From Dokdonella sp. (lineage in GTDB: Bacteria; Pseudomonadota; Gammaproteobacteria; Xanthomonadales; Rhodanobacteraceae): 64,000 nt of DNA. Both the position numbers and the translations under genes were made by a program. How positions within the stretch are numbered: position 1 is the stretch's first letter; each line of letters starts with the position of its first letter. A model generated the notes under the pieces. That model searched no databases, had not been told where the DNA came from, and worked only from the letters and a program-made list of their open reading frames with translations. Below are positions 28,624 to 41,402 of the stretch, one piece after another. The stretch covers positions 62,001 through 126,000 of the forward strand of contig JANQAE010000001.1 of assembly GCA_024707225.1 (NCBI GenBank). The letters run 5' to 3'.

Positions 28624-28977
28624 ATGCCGACCCCACCGCCCCGCCGCCTCTGCGCGATCGACGACGTTCCCGACGGCGGCGCGATCGGTGCGGCGACGCG
28701 GCCCGATGCGTCGTTCTTCGACCTGATCGTGCTGCGCCGCGGCCGCGCGGTGTTCGCGTATTACAACGAATGCCCGCATGCCGGCCGTGCGCTCGACTGG
28801 TCGCCGGGCCGGTTCCTGGTCAAGGACGGTCTGCTGGTCTGCGCGGCCCACGGCGCGACGTTCGCGGTCGAGGACGGGCGCTGCCGCGCCGGCCCCGGCG
28901 GCGGTGGCCTGGTCGCCGCGCCGATCCGCGTCGACGGTGAGGACGTGCTGCTGCTGGCCGACGCCGAGGCGACCTGA
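28624..28977 (+). CDS. Rieske [2Fe-2S] ferredoxin-like protein
   Basis: A 117-residue single-domain Rieske protein. The two cluster-binding motifs are intact: CPHAG near residue 49 and CAAHGATF near residue 74. The rest follows the small beta-barrel pattern, with [18 protein letters not shown] before the first motif and VLLLADAEA at the end. No signal or membrane anchor is present, so it is a soluble electron carrier, perhaps for an oxygenase or as a stand-alone ferredoxin. No partner enzyme lies next to it. Confidence 0.9.
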   Translation: MPTPPPRRLCAIDDVPDGGAIGAATRPDASFFDLIVLRRGRAVFAYYNECPHAGRALDWSPGRFLVKDGLLVCAAHGATFAVEDGRCRAGPGGGGLVAAPIRVDGEDVLLLADAEAT

Positions 28978-29125
28978 CGCACGTCGCGGCATGCGGCAAC
29001 GCGACACGCTTGGCCGTCCAAATCAAGGCAGGCATATGCTGCGGCGCAGCAGGGTTTGCCGTATCCTTGCGCGCCCGCCGACGACGGCGGCGCATCGACG
29101 AAACGCAGCACGAGGAGAGTCCCGC

Positions 29126-29659
29126 ATGGCGCTCGAACTGGTCCCGGCCGGTCGCGACGTACCGAACGAAATCAACGTGGTCATCGAAATCCCGAAGGAT
29201 TCCGAGCCGGTCAAGTACGAGGTCGACAAGTCCACCGGCGCGATCTTCGTCGATCGCGTGCTGTCCACGCCGATGCGCTATCCGTGCAACTACGGCTACA
29301 TCCCGGGCACGCTTGGCGGCGACGGCGACCCGCTCGACGTGCTGGTGATCCTGCCGCTGCCGCTGGTGCCGGGCTCGGTGATCCGCTGCAAGCCGGTCGG
29401 CATGCTGAAGATGACCGACGAGGCCGGCGGCGACGAGAAGCTGATCGCCGTGCCGGTGTCGAAGGTCTTCGCCGGCTATGCCCACGTCGACACCATCGAC
29501 CAGGTCTCGGGCCACTGGCTCGAGCGGATCGGCCACTTCTTCGAGCACTACAAGGATCTCGAGAAGGGCAAGTGGGTCAAGGTCGAGGGCTGGGTCGGCG
29601 CCGAGGAAGCGCGCCGCGAGATCCTGGCCGGCGTCGAGCGCGCACGCGCCGACGCCTGA
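29126..29659 (+). CDS. ppa: Inorganic pyrophosphatase
   Basis: A 177-residue family I soluble pyrophosphatase, the usual bacterial length. It has the substrate-binding [18 protein letters not shown] segment, [26 protein letters not shown] with the DxxDP-type metal site (GDGDPLDVL), and [12 protein letters not shown]. The end reads [20 protein letters not shown]. It hydrolyses PPi made in biosynthesis and keeps those reactions moving forward. GAGGAGAG precedes the ATG. It is transcribed alone. Confidence 0.97.
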   Translation: MALELVPAGRDVPNEINVVIEIPKDSEPVKYEVDKSTGAIFVDRVLSTPMRYPCNYGYIPGTLGGDGDPLDVLVILPLPLVPGSVIRCKPVGMLKMTDEAGGDEKLIAVPVSKVFAGYAHVDTIDQVSGHWLERIGHFFEHYKDLEKGKWVKVEGWVGAEEARREILAGVERARADA

Positions 29660-31436
<1,777 letters not shown>

Positions 31437-31542
31437 CCGGCGCATCGACGGTCTTTGCCGTTCGAGCTCTGCCTCGGCTCGCGCTCCGGCTTTCGCTATT
31501 GCTGCCGCTGTCGAAGTCGAACTGACCGCCAGGCGAAGAATG

Positions 31543-31572
31543 AAAAACGCCGGAGCCCGAAGGCCCCGGCGT
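31543..31572 (-). terminator. Rho-independent terminator of the alkaline phosphatase gene
   Basis: An 11-pair stem with one mismatch (31547-31557 with 31562-31572) and a four-base loop is followed, on the minus strand, by a run of five T. It lies about 80 bases after the phosphatase stop codon. Confidence 0.85.
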
Positions 31573-31649
31573 CGTGTACTGGTCGGACGTCCGTGTCCTG
31601 CTGCGAGACGGGAGGCGGACCGGTCGTCCGGTGCCGCGATCGGGTTCGA

Positions 31650-33716
31650 TCAGTCGGCGCCGCCGATCGCGATCTGGCCGATCTTGAAGAACACGTCGGT
31701 GTTGTCGAACACGCCATTGAAGTGATGCGCGCCGCGACCGTACGCCGACAGCGGGATGTCGGTCGCGGTGTGCGTGGCCTGGTCGCCGGGCACCTGGCCG
31801 GTGATCAGGTAGCCGCTGCTTTCGTTACGGACGCTCGGGTTGGCCGGCGACTGCGACGGCGGGAACGGCTGCTGCGTGTCGCGCGTCGGGAAGCGGTTCG
31901 GCAGCCAGGTTTCGTAGCGGTCGGCGTTGGCGCCGTAGCCGATCAGCATCTTGCCGTCGATGTGCGTGGTCTGCGGATAGCCGTCCTCGGCCATCGTGTA
32001 CTTCGGGAACCTGGCCGCCTCGTAGGTGCCGACCACGCCCTTGCCGGCGTCCGGATCGGCCTCGAGCGTGGCCGCGCTGACCGTGGCCGCGCCGATGATC
32101 GCGGCGCCCGAGCATTCGTGGTCGGCCGTGACCAGGACCAGGGTGTCGGGATTGCGCTCGGCGAAGCGCTTGGCGACCGCGATCGCGCGGTCGAGCTCGA
32201 TGACCTCGAGCGTCCAGCGGTCGGTGTCCATCAGATGCGCCTGCTTGTCGATCGAGGAGCCTTCGATCAGCGCGACGAAGCCGTTCGGGTTCTTCGACAG
32301 CACCTTCAGCGCGGCATCGGTCATCTCGTCGAGCATCGGCTGGTCCGGGAAGCCGAACGCGTCGACCACGGTGCTGTCGCCGCGGCGGCCGGCGATCTTG
32401 TCGTAGGCGACGTTCATGTTCGAGTACGAGAACAGGCCGAGCAGCTTGTCCGGTGTGCCGGCGCCGAACGCCGCATCCAGGCCGGTCTTGTCGGCGGCGT
32501 AGCGGAAGCCGGCGTCGCGGAACTCGGCGATCAGGTCACGCTCCGGATCGAGCACGCCGCGCGCGACGCCCCAGCCGTTGACGATGTCGTCGCCGAGCAC
32601 GTAGTCGTTGGACTTGCGGCGCTGCGAGCCGTTGACCGGCTGCGGGCTGGTGCTGTCGGACGGGTTCGGCAGGAACCACTTGCGGCCGCCGCCGAGCAGC
32701 ACGGTCAGGCCGGTCTGGTCGCGATCGTCGAAGAACTGGTCGACGATGCCGGTGCCGTTGCCGCGCGCCGAGGTGTGGATCGCCATCGAGGCCGGCGTCG
32801 CGTCGAACACGTCGGCGGTCGTCACCACGCCGAGCGACTTGCCCTGCAGGTTGTGCAGATATTCGGACAGGTACTCGTAGCGCGGATTGTCGAACGCGTC
32901 GCGCGTGTCGTCCGGCCAGACGCCTTCCTCGTTGTTGTTGGCCTTGTTGCCGGTCACGTAGTTCTGCATGCCCGGCGCCGAGTCGGTGACGATCGAGTTC
33001 AGCGACGCGGTCATGACCATGCCGGTGTTCGGGAACGTGTCCATCGCGAGCAGGCCCTTGGCCTTGCCCTGCGCATAGCCGCGCGAAATGATGCGGGCGG
33101 CGGTGCGGTGCGCGGCGCCCATGCCGTCGCCGAGGAAGATCACGATGTTCTTGGCGACCTGGCCCGACTCGGCGTCGATGCCGACGATCTCGAAGTTGCC
33201 GGTCGCGCTGATCGTGCTGCCGTCGTCCTGGCGCGCGATCGCGCGCAGCGTGTGCACGCCGGCGCGGCTGTTGGAGTAGGCGCGGCGCGAGATCACGGTC
33301 GCGTTGCCGGGCAGGCCGGCGACCAGCTTGCAGCCCGAAGCGCCGGTCGTGCGGCCCGACGCGGCGATGCAGGTCGCGGCCGGACCGGTCTCGGTGACCG
33401 TGCTGGTCAGCGTCGCGCGCGGATCGTGGATCAGTTCGCCGTCGACCCAGAACGGGCGCAGCGTGCTCTGGTCGTCGACGATGAAGTCGAACGAGACGAT
33501 CGTGCGGCCCGGATCGGGCTCGATCGTCATCTGCAGATCGAAGCGCTGGCCGGGCAGGAAGCGCGCGATGACCGGGCTTTCCTCGCCGCTTGCGAACAGC
33601 TCGCTCGGCGGCGTCAGCCGCGAGATGCGCGCGGCGAACGCGTCGCCGGCGAGAACGCCGAGGATCGTGGCGGCCAACAGCGGCAGGCCGCGACCGGATC
33701 GTGACACGAAGGACAT
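31650..33716 (-). CDS. Secreted alkaline phosphatase, PhoA family
   Basis: The start at 33716 (AGGAG upstream) gives 688 residues with a signal peptide (LPLLAATILGVLAGDAFA). A beta-rich N-terminal domain of about 150 residues precedes the catalytic domain. This has NIVIFLGDGMGAAH (metal Asp), IVTDSAPGMQNYVTG with the nucleophile Ser, ALIEGSSIDKQAHLMD and LVLVTADHECSGA. A histidine ligand is in the late RGAHHFNGVFDN segment. It would release phosphate from organic esters in the periplasm or outside the cell, probably under phosphate limitation. It is longer than E. coli PhoA because of the added N-terminal domain. Confidence 0.92.
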   Translation of the reverse strand: MSFVSRSGRGLPLLAATILGVLAGDAFAARISRLTPPSELFASGEESPVIARFLPGQRFDLQMTIEPDPGRTIVSFDFIVDDQSTLRPFWVDGELIHDPRATLTSTVTETGPAATCIAASGRTTGASGCKLVAGLPGNATVISRRAYSNSRAGVHTLRAIARQDDGSTISATGNFEIVGIDAESGQVAKNIVIFLGDGMGAAHRTAARIISRGYAQGKAKGLLAMDTFPNTGMVMTASLNSIVTDSAPGMQNYVTGNKANNNEEGVWPDDTRDAFDNPRYEYLSEYLHNLQGKSLGVVTTADVFDATPASMAIHTSARGNGTGIVDQFFDDRDQTGLTVLLGGGRKWFLPNPSDSTSPQPVNGSQRRKSNDYVLGDDIVNGWGVARGVLDPERDLIAEFRDAGFRYAADKTGLDAAFGAGTPDKLLGLFSYSNMNVAYDKIAGRRGDSTVVDAFGFPDQPMLDEMTDAALKVLSKNPNGFVALIEGSSIDKQAHLMDTDRWTLEVIELDRAIAVAKRFAERNPDTLVLVTADHECSGAAIIGAATVSAATLEADPDAGKGVVGTYEAARFPKYTMAEDGYPQTTHIDGKMLIGYGANADRYETWLPNRFPTRDTQQPFPPSQSPANPSVRNESSGYLITGQVPGDQATHTATDIPLSAYGRGAHHFNGVFDNTDVFFKIGQIAIGGAD

Positions 33717-33774
33717 GGGGCTACTCCTGGGTGGGAAGAGGGCAGGCGGTCGCGCGCCGTGGCGACCGGTTTCG

Positions 33775-34374
33775 TCAATGGCGATGACGCGGCGTCTCGG
33801 CGCTGCGCGCCGCTTCGCGGCTGACGCGGCGCACCGCGCGCGTGACCGGCGCATCGAGCGTCAGCTGCACCGAAGACACCCGTCCGCTGGCCGCGTCCTC
33901 GCGGCTGCCGACGCTGAGCGTGCCGGTCAGCCGGACCAGGCCCGGAATGCGCGGGATCGTCGCGCCGGCCGGTTCGGACAGATGGACCATCACCGCCGAC
34001 GGCGGGATGTTGTCGGCGAGGCTTTCGTCCTCGTGGCCGATGTCGACGGCCAGCGGCGACAGCAGGAAGCGATCCTCGGCCGGCGGATACAGCGGCACGA
34101 CGTAGCCGACCATGCGCACGCGCTTGCCGTCGAGCGTGGCGAGCTTCTCGCTCGGTTCCAGTCCGAGCGGGCCGACCGGCGTGCGGAAGATCTCGCCGAA
34201 CTTGAGCTCGACGACGCCGCGCGGCGGCGCGCCGAGTTCGCCGCGCACGGCCAGCGCACGCGGCACGTCGCGCGCGGCGACACTGGGAATCGACACGGCT
34301 TCGCCGTGAGCGTGGACGAGCACGGGCAGCGCGGCCAGGAGCAAGCCCGGCAGCAGACGACGGAGAGCGGACAA
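33775..34374 (-). CDS. Secreted protein of unknown function, DUF3299-like
   Basis: A 199-residue protein with a signal peptide (LRRLLPGLLLAALPVLVHA). The central part, LDGKRVRMVGYVVPLYPPAEDRFLLSPLAVDI, recalls the core of DUF3299-type periplasmic proteins, which are sometimes linked to metal handling. A late basic tail ends RSAETPRHRH. It starts upstream of the alkaline phosphatase gene on the same strand, 58 bp apart, so one message is likely. The role is unknown. Confidence 0.7.
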   Translation of the reverse strand: MSALRRLLPGLLLAALPVLVHAHGEAVSIPSVAARDVPRALAVRGELGAPPRGVVELKFGEIFRTPVGPLGLEPSEKLATLDGKRVRMVGYVVPLYPPAEDRFLLSPLAVDIGHEDESLADNIPPSAVMVHLSEPAGATIPRIPGLVRLTGTLSVGSREDAASGRVSSVQLTLDAPVTRAVRRVSREAARSAETPRHRH

Positions 34375-34623
34375 GGGCGCATCCTCAGCAAGGCGCCGCG
34401 ACGCGCGCTGCGTCGCGTTGGCGATGCGCGGCAGCCTAGGTCGCGCGCATGAAGCTGCCGTGACGTCCCGGTGACTGAGCGATGTCGGCCGGCGCTGCGC
34501 AGGCGCGGCGGTCGCTCACGCGCTCAGATGCCCGGTGCGTCCGCGATGCGGACCGGGCCTGCGCGATGCCGGCGCGCGTAGCCGCAGACGGCGGCGCGGC
34601 CGCCGCAACGTACCGCCCGCGAT

Positions 34624-36234
34624 CTACATCCGGAACACGCCGAAGCGGCCGCGCTCGATCGGCGCGTTGAACGCGGCCGACAGCGCCAGACCGAGCACGC
34701 GGCGCGTATCGGCCGGGTCGATGATGCCGTCGTCCCAGAGGCGTGCGCTGGCGTAGTACGGATGACCCTGACGCTCGTACTGGGCGCGGATCGGCGCCTT
34801 GAACGCGTCCTCTTCCTGCTGCGGCCAGGTCTTGCCGGCCGCTTCCAGGCCGTCGCGGCGCACCGTCGCCAGCACCGAGGCGGCCTGCTCGCCGCCCATC
34901 ACGCTGATGCGCGCGTTCGGCCACATCCACAGGAAGCGCGCGCGCCGTAGGCGCGGCCGCACATCGCGTAGTTGCCGGCGCCGAAGCTGCCGCCGGTGAC
35001 GACGGTGAACTTGGGCACGTGCGAGCAGGCCACCGCGGTGACCATCTTCGCGCCGTCCTTGGCGATGCCGGCGTTCTCGTACTTGCGCCCGACCATGAAG
35101 CCGGTGATGTTCTGCAGGAACACCAGCGGGATGTCGCGCTGGTTGCACAGCTCGATGAAGTGGGCGCCCTTGAGCGCGCACTCGGCGAACAGGATGCCGT
35201 TGTTGGCGACGATGCCGACCGGATAGCCGTGGATGTGAGCGAAGCCGGTGACCAGGGTCTTGCCGTAGCGCGCCTTGAACTCGTCGAGCACCGAGCCGTC
35301 GACGACGCGCGCGATGATCTCGCGGATGTCGAACGGGATGCGCACGTCGCGCGGGACGACGCCGTAGAGCTCGTCGGACGCGTACAGCGGCTCGACCGGC
35401 GCGGCCAGCGCCGCCGGCACGCGCTTGACGCGGTTGAGGTGGCGCAGGATGTCGCGCGTGATCGCCAGTGCATGCGCGTCGTTCTCGGCGTAGTGGTCGG
35501 CGACGCCGGAGACCGCGCGTATGCACGTCGGCGCCGCCGAGCGACTCGGCGTCGACGATCTCGCCGGTGGCCGCCTTCACCAGCGGCGGACCGCCGAGGA
35601 AGATCGTGCCCTGCTCGCGCACGATCACGGTCTCGTCGCTCATCGCCGGCACGTAGGCGCCGCCGGCCGTGCACGAGCCCATCACGACGGCGATCTGCGC
35701 GATGCCGAGGCTGCTCATGCGTGCCTGGTTGTAGAAGATGCGACCGAAATGCTCGCGGTCGGGGAACACCTCGTCCTGCAGCGGCAGGAACGCGCCGCCC
35801 GAATCGACCAGATAGACGCAGGGCAGCCGGTTCTCGAGCGCGATCTCCTGCGCGCGCAGATGCTTCTTGACCGTCATCGGGAAGTAGGTGCCGCCCTTGA
35901 CGGTCGCGTCGTTGGCGACGACCAGCACTTCCTGCCCGTGCACGCGGCCGATGCCGGTGACCAGGCCGGCGCCGGGCGCGGCATCCTCGTACAGGCCGTG
36001 GCCGGCCAGCGCCGAGAGCTCGAGGAACGGCGAACCCGGATCGAGCAGGGCACGGATACGCTCGCGCGGCAGCAGCTTGCCGCGCGCGGTGTGCTTGGCG
36101 CGGGCGGCTTCGCCGCCGCCGAGCGCGGCGCGCGCGGTGGTCGCTTCCAGGTCCTCGACCAGGCCGCGCATCTGCGCGGCGTTGGCGAGGAAGTCCTCGC
36201 TGCGCGTGTCGATCTGGCTCTTGATGGCCGGCAT
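34624..36234 (-). CDS. liuB: Methylcrotonyl-CoA carboxylase carboxyltransferase subunit, with a compensated double frame shift
   Basis: A 537-codon gene. The first part is normal: [25 protein letters not shown], then [25 protein letters not shown] and [16 protein letters not shown]. An extra G near 35507 and an extra GC in a GC run near 34940 put the segment between them in the wrong frame without creating a stop. The correct sequence there ([20 protein letters not shown] up to [19 protein letters not shown]) can be read one frame over. The end, [19 protein letters not shown] onwards, is in frame again. It carboxylates 3-methylcrotonyl-CoA with a biotin subunit not seen here, in leucine breakdown. 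Confidence 0.9.
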   Translation of the reverse strand: MPAIKSQIDTRSEDFLANAAQMRGLVEDLEATTARAALGGGEAARAKHTARGKLLPRERIRALLDPGSPFLELSALAGHGLYEDAAPGAGLVTGIGRVHGQEVLVVANDATVKGGTYFPMTVKKHLRAQEIALENRLPCVYLVDSGGAFLPLQDEVFPDREHFGRIFYNQARMSSLGIAQIAVVMGSCTAGGAYVPAMSDETVIVREQGTIFLGGPPLVKAATGEIVDAESLGGADVHTRGLRRRRPLRRERRACTGDHARHPAPPQPRQARAGGAGRAGRAAVRVRRALRRRPARRAHPVRHPRDHRARRRRLGARRVQGALRQDPGHRLRSHPRLSGRHRRQQRHPVRRVRAQGRPLHRAVQPARHPAGVPAEHHRLHGRAQVRERRHRQGRREDGHRGGLLARAQVHRRHRRQLRRRQLRDVRPRLRRARFLWMWPNARISVMGGEQAASVLATVRRDGLEAAGKTWPQQEEDAFKAPIRAQYERQGHPYYASARLWDDGIIDPADTRRVLGLALSAAFNAPIERGRFGVFRM

Positions 36235-36325
36235 GGCGGGACCCGTGCGTGAAGTGGAGCGCATGAAAGCACAGCCGCCCGGTGGTGCCAACGGCGCGGT
36301 GCGCATCGCGAGGCCATGAACGCGA

Positions 36326-36348
36326 ACGGCCCGGCAAGGCCGGGCCGT
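36326..36348 (-). terminator. Hairpin downstream of the lipoprotein gene
   Basis: A perfect 10-bp stem (36326-36335 with 36339-36348) with a three-base loop lies between the carboxylase start and the lipoprotein stop at 36413. There is no T-tract, so it is a possible rather than a proven terminator. Confidence 0.55.
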
Positions 36349-36412
36349 CGCAGGTGATCGCAGGGTGGCGCGGGCCGCGGCCGTCGCCGGACCGGCGGCT
36401 GCGCCGTGCCGA

Positions 36413-36919
36413 TCAGTCGTGGCCGTCCTTCTTGACGGCGTCGGAGGCGGCATCCTTGGCGTCCTTGGCGGTGTCCTTGATGTCGTGGCCGACTTCCTTG
36501 GCGCCGGCCTTGACCTCGCGTCCGGCGGCCTTGGTCGCGTCCCAGGCTTCCTTGGCGCCTTCCTTCACGGTCTGGCCGGTGGCCGATGCGGCCTCCTTGG
36601 TCGCGTCGGCGGCATGGTCGGCCGCTTCCTTGGTGGCGTCGGCGGCTGCAGCTGCCGCGTCCTTGGCCTTGTCCCAGGCGCTGTCGGCCTTCTCGCCGGC
36701 CTTGTCGGCGGCGTCGGACACGGCGGCACCGGCAGAGGCGGCGGCCTCGCGCGTCGCGACGGCGGCCTTGTCGGCGGCTTCCTTGGTCGCCTGCGCGGCT
36801 TCCTGGGCGGCCTTCTTGGCGTCCTCGGCGGCCTGCTGGGCCTGCTTCTGGGCATCGTCGCCGCAGGCGGCGAGCGACAGCATCAACAACGAAACGGACA
36901 ACAGCTTGGACAGCGTCAT
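36413..36919 (-). CDS. Ala/Lys-rich lipoprotein with LEA-like repeats
   Basis: A 168-residue protein. The signal peptide ends in a lipobox ([11 protein letters not shown]), so it should be lipid-anchored. The rest is a long amphipathic helix built of irregular 11-residue steps ([36 protein letters not shown] and similar). This is the composition of LEA/YtxH-like desiccation proteins and of some apolipoprotein-like bacterial proteins. It contains no Cys after the lipobox and ends [14 protein letters not shown]. It may protect the envelope under stress. It is transcribed alone between the thiolase and carboxylase genes. Confidence 0.85.
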   Translation of the reverse strand: MTLSKLLSVSLLMLSLAACGDDAQKQAQQAAEDAKKAAQEAAQATKEAADKAAVATREAAASAGAAVSDAADKAGEKADSAWDKAKDAAAAAADATKEAADHAADATKEAASATGQTVKEGAKEAWDATKAAGREVKAGAKEVGHDIKDTAKDAKDAASDAVKKDGHD

Positions 36920-37005
36920 GATCGAATCCTCCCTCGGATGATGGATGCAACGGGACTTGCCGCACGCGACGCCGGCCGGGCCGGCATCGCGCTTACAACA
37001 GGTCT

Positions 37006-38178
37006 TCACACCAGTTCGATCGCGATCGCGGTCGCTTCGCCGCCGCCGATGCACAGCGAGGCGATACCGCGCTTGCCGCCGCGCGCGCGCAGCGCGTGCA
37101 GCAGCGTGACGATCAGACGCGCACCGGACGCGCCGATCGGATGGCCGAGCGCGCAGGCGCCGCCGTTGACGTTGAGCTTCTCGTGCGGGATGCCGAACTC
37201 GCGGATCGGCGCCATCGCGACCACCGCGAACGCTTCGTTGACCTCGAACAGGTCGACCTGCTCGACGCTCCAGCCGGTCTGGTCGAGCAGCTTCTTGATC
37301 GCGCCGATCGGCGCGGTCGTGAACCACTCCGGCTGCTGCGACCAGGTCGCATGGCCGACGATGCGCGCCAGCGGCGTGGCGCCGGCCGCCTGCGCCGCGT
37401 CGGCGCTGGCCACGATCAGCGCCGCGGCGCCGTCGGAGATGCTCGAGGAACTCGCCGCGGTCACCGTGCCGTCCTTGCGGAACGCCGGCTTGAGCGTCGG
37501 AATCTTGGCCACGTCGGATTTGCCGGGCTGCTCGTCGGTGTCGACCGCGACCTCGCCCTTGCGCGTGGCGACCTTGACCGGAACGATCTCGTCGGCGAAT
37601 GCGCCGCCGGCGATCGCCGCCTGCGCGCGCTTGACCGATTCGATCGCGTAGGCGTCCTGCTCCTCGCGCGTGAAACCGTACTTGTCGGCGGTCGCCTCGG
37701 CGAACACGCCCATCGACTGACCGTCGTACGGGTTGGTCAGGCCGTCCCAGGCCATGTGGTCGACCAGCTTGGCATCGCCGTAGCGCAGGCCGCCGCGCGC
37801 GCCGACCATGTGCGGCGCATTGGTCATCGACTCCATGCCGCCGGCGACGACGATGCCGGCCGAGCCGGCCTTGATCAGGTCGTGCGCGAGCATCACCGCC
37901 TTCATGCCCGAGCCGCAGACCTTGTTGATCGTCGTGCAGCCGGTGGCAGCCGGCAGGCCGGCGGCCAGCGCGGCCTGGCGGGCCGGCGCCTGGCCGAGAT
38001 TGGCCGGCAGCACGCAGCCCATGATGACCTCGGAGACCTGGTCGGCGGCGACGCCGGACTGCTCGAGCGCGGCGCGGATCGCGGTGGCGCCCAGGGTCGG
38101 CGTCGGCACGCCGGTGAACTGGCCGAGCATGGAACCGATGGCGGTGCGCTTGGCGCCGACGATGAAGACATCAGACAT
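37006..38178 (-). CDS. Acetyl-CoA C-acyltransferase (thiolase II)
   Basis: A 390-residue thiolase, the usual length. The nucleophile Cys is in TTINKVCGSGMKAVMLA, the His in GGACALGHPIGASGAR, and the second catalytic Cys in SLCIGGGEATAIAIELV. SMTNAPHMV and the variable loop fit a biosynthetic or degradative acetoacetyl-CoA thiolase. It can end leucine and fatty-acid breakdown by splitting acetoacetyl-CoA, or in reverse feed polyhydroxyalkanoate synthesis via the phaB enzymes at the window end. The neighbouring leucine genes favour a catabolic role, but both are possible. Confidence 0.93.
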   Translation of the reverse strand: MSDVFIVGAKRTAIGSMLGQFTGVPTPTLGATAIRAALEQSGVAADQVSEVIMGCVLPANLGQAPARQAALAAGLPAATGCTTINKVCGSGMKAVMLAHDLIKAGSAGIVVAGGMESMTNAPHMVGARGGLRYGDAKLVDHMAWDGLTNPYDGQSMGVFAEATADKYGFTREEQDAYAIESVKRAQAAIAGGAFADEIVPVKVATRKGEVAVDTDEQPGKSDVAKIPTLKPAFRKDGTVTAASSSSISDGAAALIVASADAAQAAGATPLARIVGHATWSQQPEWFTTAPIGAIKKLLDQTGWSVEQVDLFEVNEAFAVVAMAPIREFGIPHEKLNVNGGACALGHPIGASGARLIVTLLHALRARGGKRGIASLCIGGGEATAIAIELV

Positions 38179-38404
38179 GGGATCTACTCCTGGTACGGGC
38201 AGGCCGGACGTGGGACGCCGGCCGGGCGCGCATTCTAGCAGGCCGCCGGACCGCGGCCGGGCATGGACGAGGCGGCGCCGGCCGCAGCCATCGGCTCGGC
38301 GGACGCGGTCGGAGGCCAGATGGGGCAGGGGCCGGCCCTCCTCCAGCGCCGCACTTCGGCGCGGCCGGTGTGCGCGCCGGGCAGGTCTGTGCGGCGGTCC
38401 GCGC

Positions 38405-39562
38405 TCAGCTCTTGCCGTGGAACAGCTCGCGGCCGATCAGCATGCGGCGGATCTCGTTGGTGCCGGCGCCGATCTCGTAGAGCTTGGCGTCGCGCAGCAG
38501 GCGGCCGGTCGGGAACTCGTTGATGTAGCCGTTGCCGCCGAGCGCCTGGATCGCCTCGAGCGCGACGCTGACCGCATTGCGCGAGGCATTGAGCAGGCAG
38601 GCGGCCGGATCGATGCGCGACTTGACGCCGCGGTCGAAGTCGGCGGCCACCTGGTAGGCGAATGCGCGCGAGGACTGCAGCGCGGTGTACATGTCGGCGA
38701 TCTTGCCCTGCATGATGCCGAACGTGCCGATCGGCGCGTTGAACTGCTTGCGCTCGCGCACGTACGGCAGCGCGATGTCGAGCGCGGCCTGCATCAGGCC
38801 GATCGGGCCGCCGGACAGCACCAGGCGCTCGGTGTCCAGGCCGCTCATCAGCACGCGCACGCCTTCGTTGACCTCGCCGACGCGGTTCTCGTCGGGGATC
38901 TCGCAGTCCTCGAACACCAGCTCGCAGGTGTTGGAACCACGCATGCCGAGCTTGTCGAGCTTCTGCGCGGTCGAAAAGCCCTTCATGCCCTTCTCGACGA
39001 TGAAGGCGGTCATGCAGCGCGAACCGGCCGGCTTCGGCGCGGTGCGCATGTAGACCAGCAGCACGTCGGCGTCGGGGCCGTTGGTGATCCACATCTTGCT
39101 GCCGTTGGCGATCCAGACTTCGCCGCGCTGCTCGGCGCGGCAGGTCATCGAGCCGACCACGTCCGAGCCGGCGCCGGGCTCGCTCATCGCCAGCGCGCCT
39201 ACCCACTCGCCGCTGCACAGCTTCGGCAGGTACTTGCGGCGCTGCGCCTCGCTGCCGTTGTGGTTGAGATTCTGCACGCACAGGTTCGAGTGCGCGCCGT
39301 AGGACAGGCCGACCGAGCCGGACGCGCGCGAGATTTCCTCCAGCGCGACGACGTGCGCGAGATAGCCGAGCTCCGTGCCGCCGTACTCGCCCGGCACGGT
39401 GACGCCGAGCAGGCCGAGCTCGCCGAACTTGCGCCACAGGTCGGCCGGAAACTGGTTCTCCTGGTCGATGCGGTCGGCGCGCGGCGCGATCTCCTTCTCG
39501 GCGAAGGCGTGCACGGTCTCGCGCAGCAGGTCGAGATCTTCACCGAGTTGGAAAGGGCGCAT
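38405..39562 (-). CDS. ivd: Isovaleryl-CoA dehydrogenase
   Basis: The start at 39562 (GAAAGG upstream) gives 385 residues, typical of acyl-CoA dehydrogenases. The sequence follows the isovaleryl group: [54 protein letters not shown] (FAD site) and [33 protein letters not shown], an [21 protein letters not shown] helix, and [37 protein letters not shown] at the end complete the pattern. FAD-dependent oxidation gives 3-methylcrotonyl-CoA, the substrate of the carboxylase at 34624. Confidence 0.95.
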   Translation of the reverse strand: MRPFQLGEDLDLLRETVHAFAEKEIAPRADRIDQENQFPADLWRKFGELGLLGVTVPGEYGGTELGYLAHVVALEEISRASGSVGLSYGAHSNLCVQNLNHNGSEAQRRKYLPKLCSGEWVGALAMSEPGAGSDVVGSMTCRAEQRGEVWIANGSKMWITNGPDADVLLVYMRTAPKPAGSRCMTAFIVEKGMKGFSTAQKLDKLGMRGSNTCELVFEDCEIPDENRVGEVNEGVRVLMSGLDTERLVLSGGPIGLMQAALDIALPYVRERKQFNAPIGTFGIMQGKIADMYTALQSSRAFAYQVAADFDRGVKSRIDPAACLLNASRNAVSVALEAIQALGGNGYINEFPTGRLLRDAKLYEIGAGTNEIRRMLIGRELFHGKS

Positions 39563-40061
39563 GGCGGACGGCTCCGTTGGGATCAAAGGGCAGACGCATG
39601 CGACGGCGACCGGCGGTCCGTCGCGACGAAGCGCGCACTCTGCCACATTCGGAGCAGGTGCGACCACGCAGCCGCCCCGTCCCGATCGCGCGCACCGCGT
39701 CGGCGAGGCACGCGACGCACCGGCGCTCCGCCGCCCGGGTCGATGCGCCGCGGGCTGGTGCGCTGCGGCACGCTGGCGGCTTCGGGAAGATGCGTCGGAG
39801 GCGCGGCCCGTCCGGCCGGCGGGCGGTGCGCAGGTGCGCGCCAGGGATTTCGATGCTGCGCGCGCGACGCTGCCCGGCCGCCGGCGCGAACGCGCCGCGC
39901 CGCACGCGGCAAGCGCGTCGCGGCGTTCGTCCGATGGAGAGCGGGATGCGGAGGCGATCGACCGCCGGCCGTCGCCGTGCGACGCGCAGGCCGGACCTGG
40001 CCGGCCTGCGCGTGCGATGGCAGCGAGCGCAGCCGGACGCGAGGTCCGGCTGCGCCGGACC
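39563..40061. other. Intergenic region, no gene seen
   Basis: About 500 bases between ivd and the leucine dehydrogenase gene, both on the minus strand. Frames here are Arg/Ala-rich and unconvincing. The part next to ivd (near 39620-39660) is a little richer in A/T and may hold the ivd promoter. The far part follows the dehydrogenase stop and may hold its terminator, though no clear hairpin with a T-tract is visible. Confidence 0.4.
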
Positions 40062-41168
<1,107 letters not shown>

Positions 41169-41402
41169 GGACTCCGGGCGTGACGGTCCGGCCTCGCGAT
41201 CGTGCGGGCGCTAGCGCTGCGGCACGGGGCGGGCGGCGGACGGCTGGGGTGGGATTCGGGGCGGGCGGTGCCGCGTCGGGGTGGTCGGAAAAGCGGCATT
41301 GTAGCCCGCCTCGGCGAAGGCGGGTATCGGGCCGGACCGAGGGTTCCGTGCCGCGGCGGCGTCGCGCACAATGCGCCCCATCTCCCGCAGGAGCGTTGCC
41401 CG

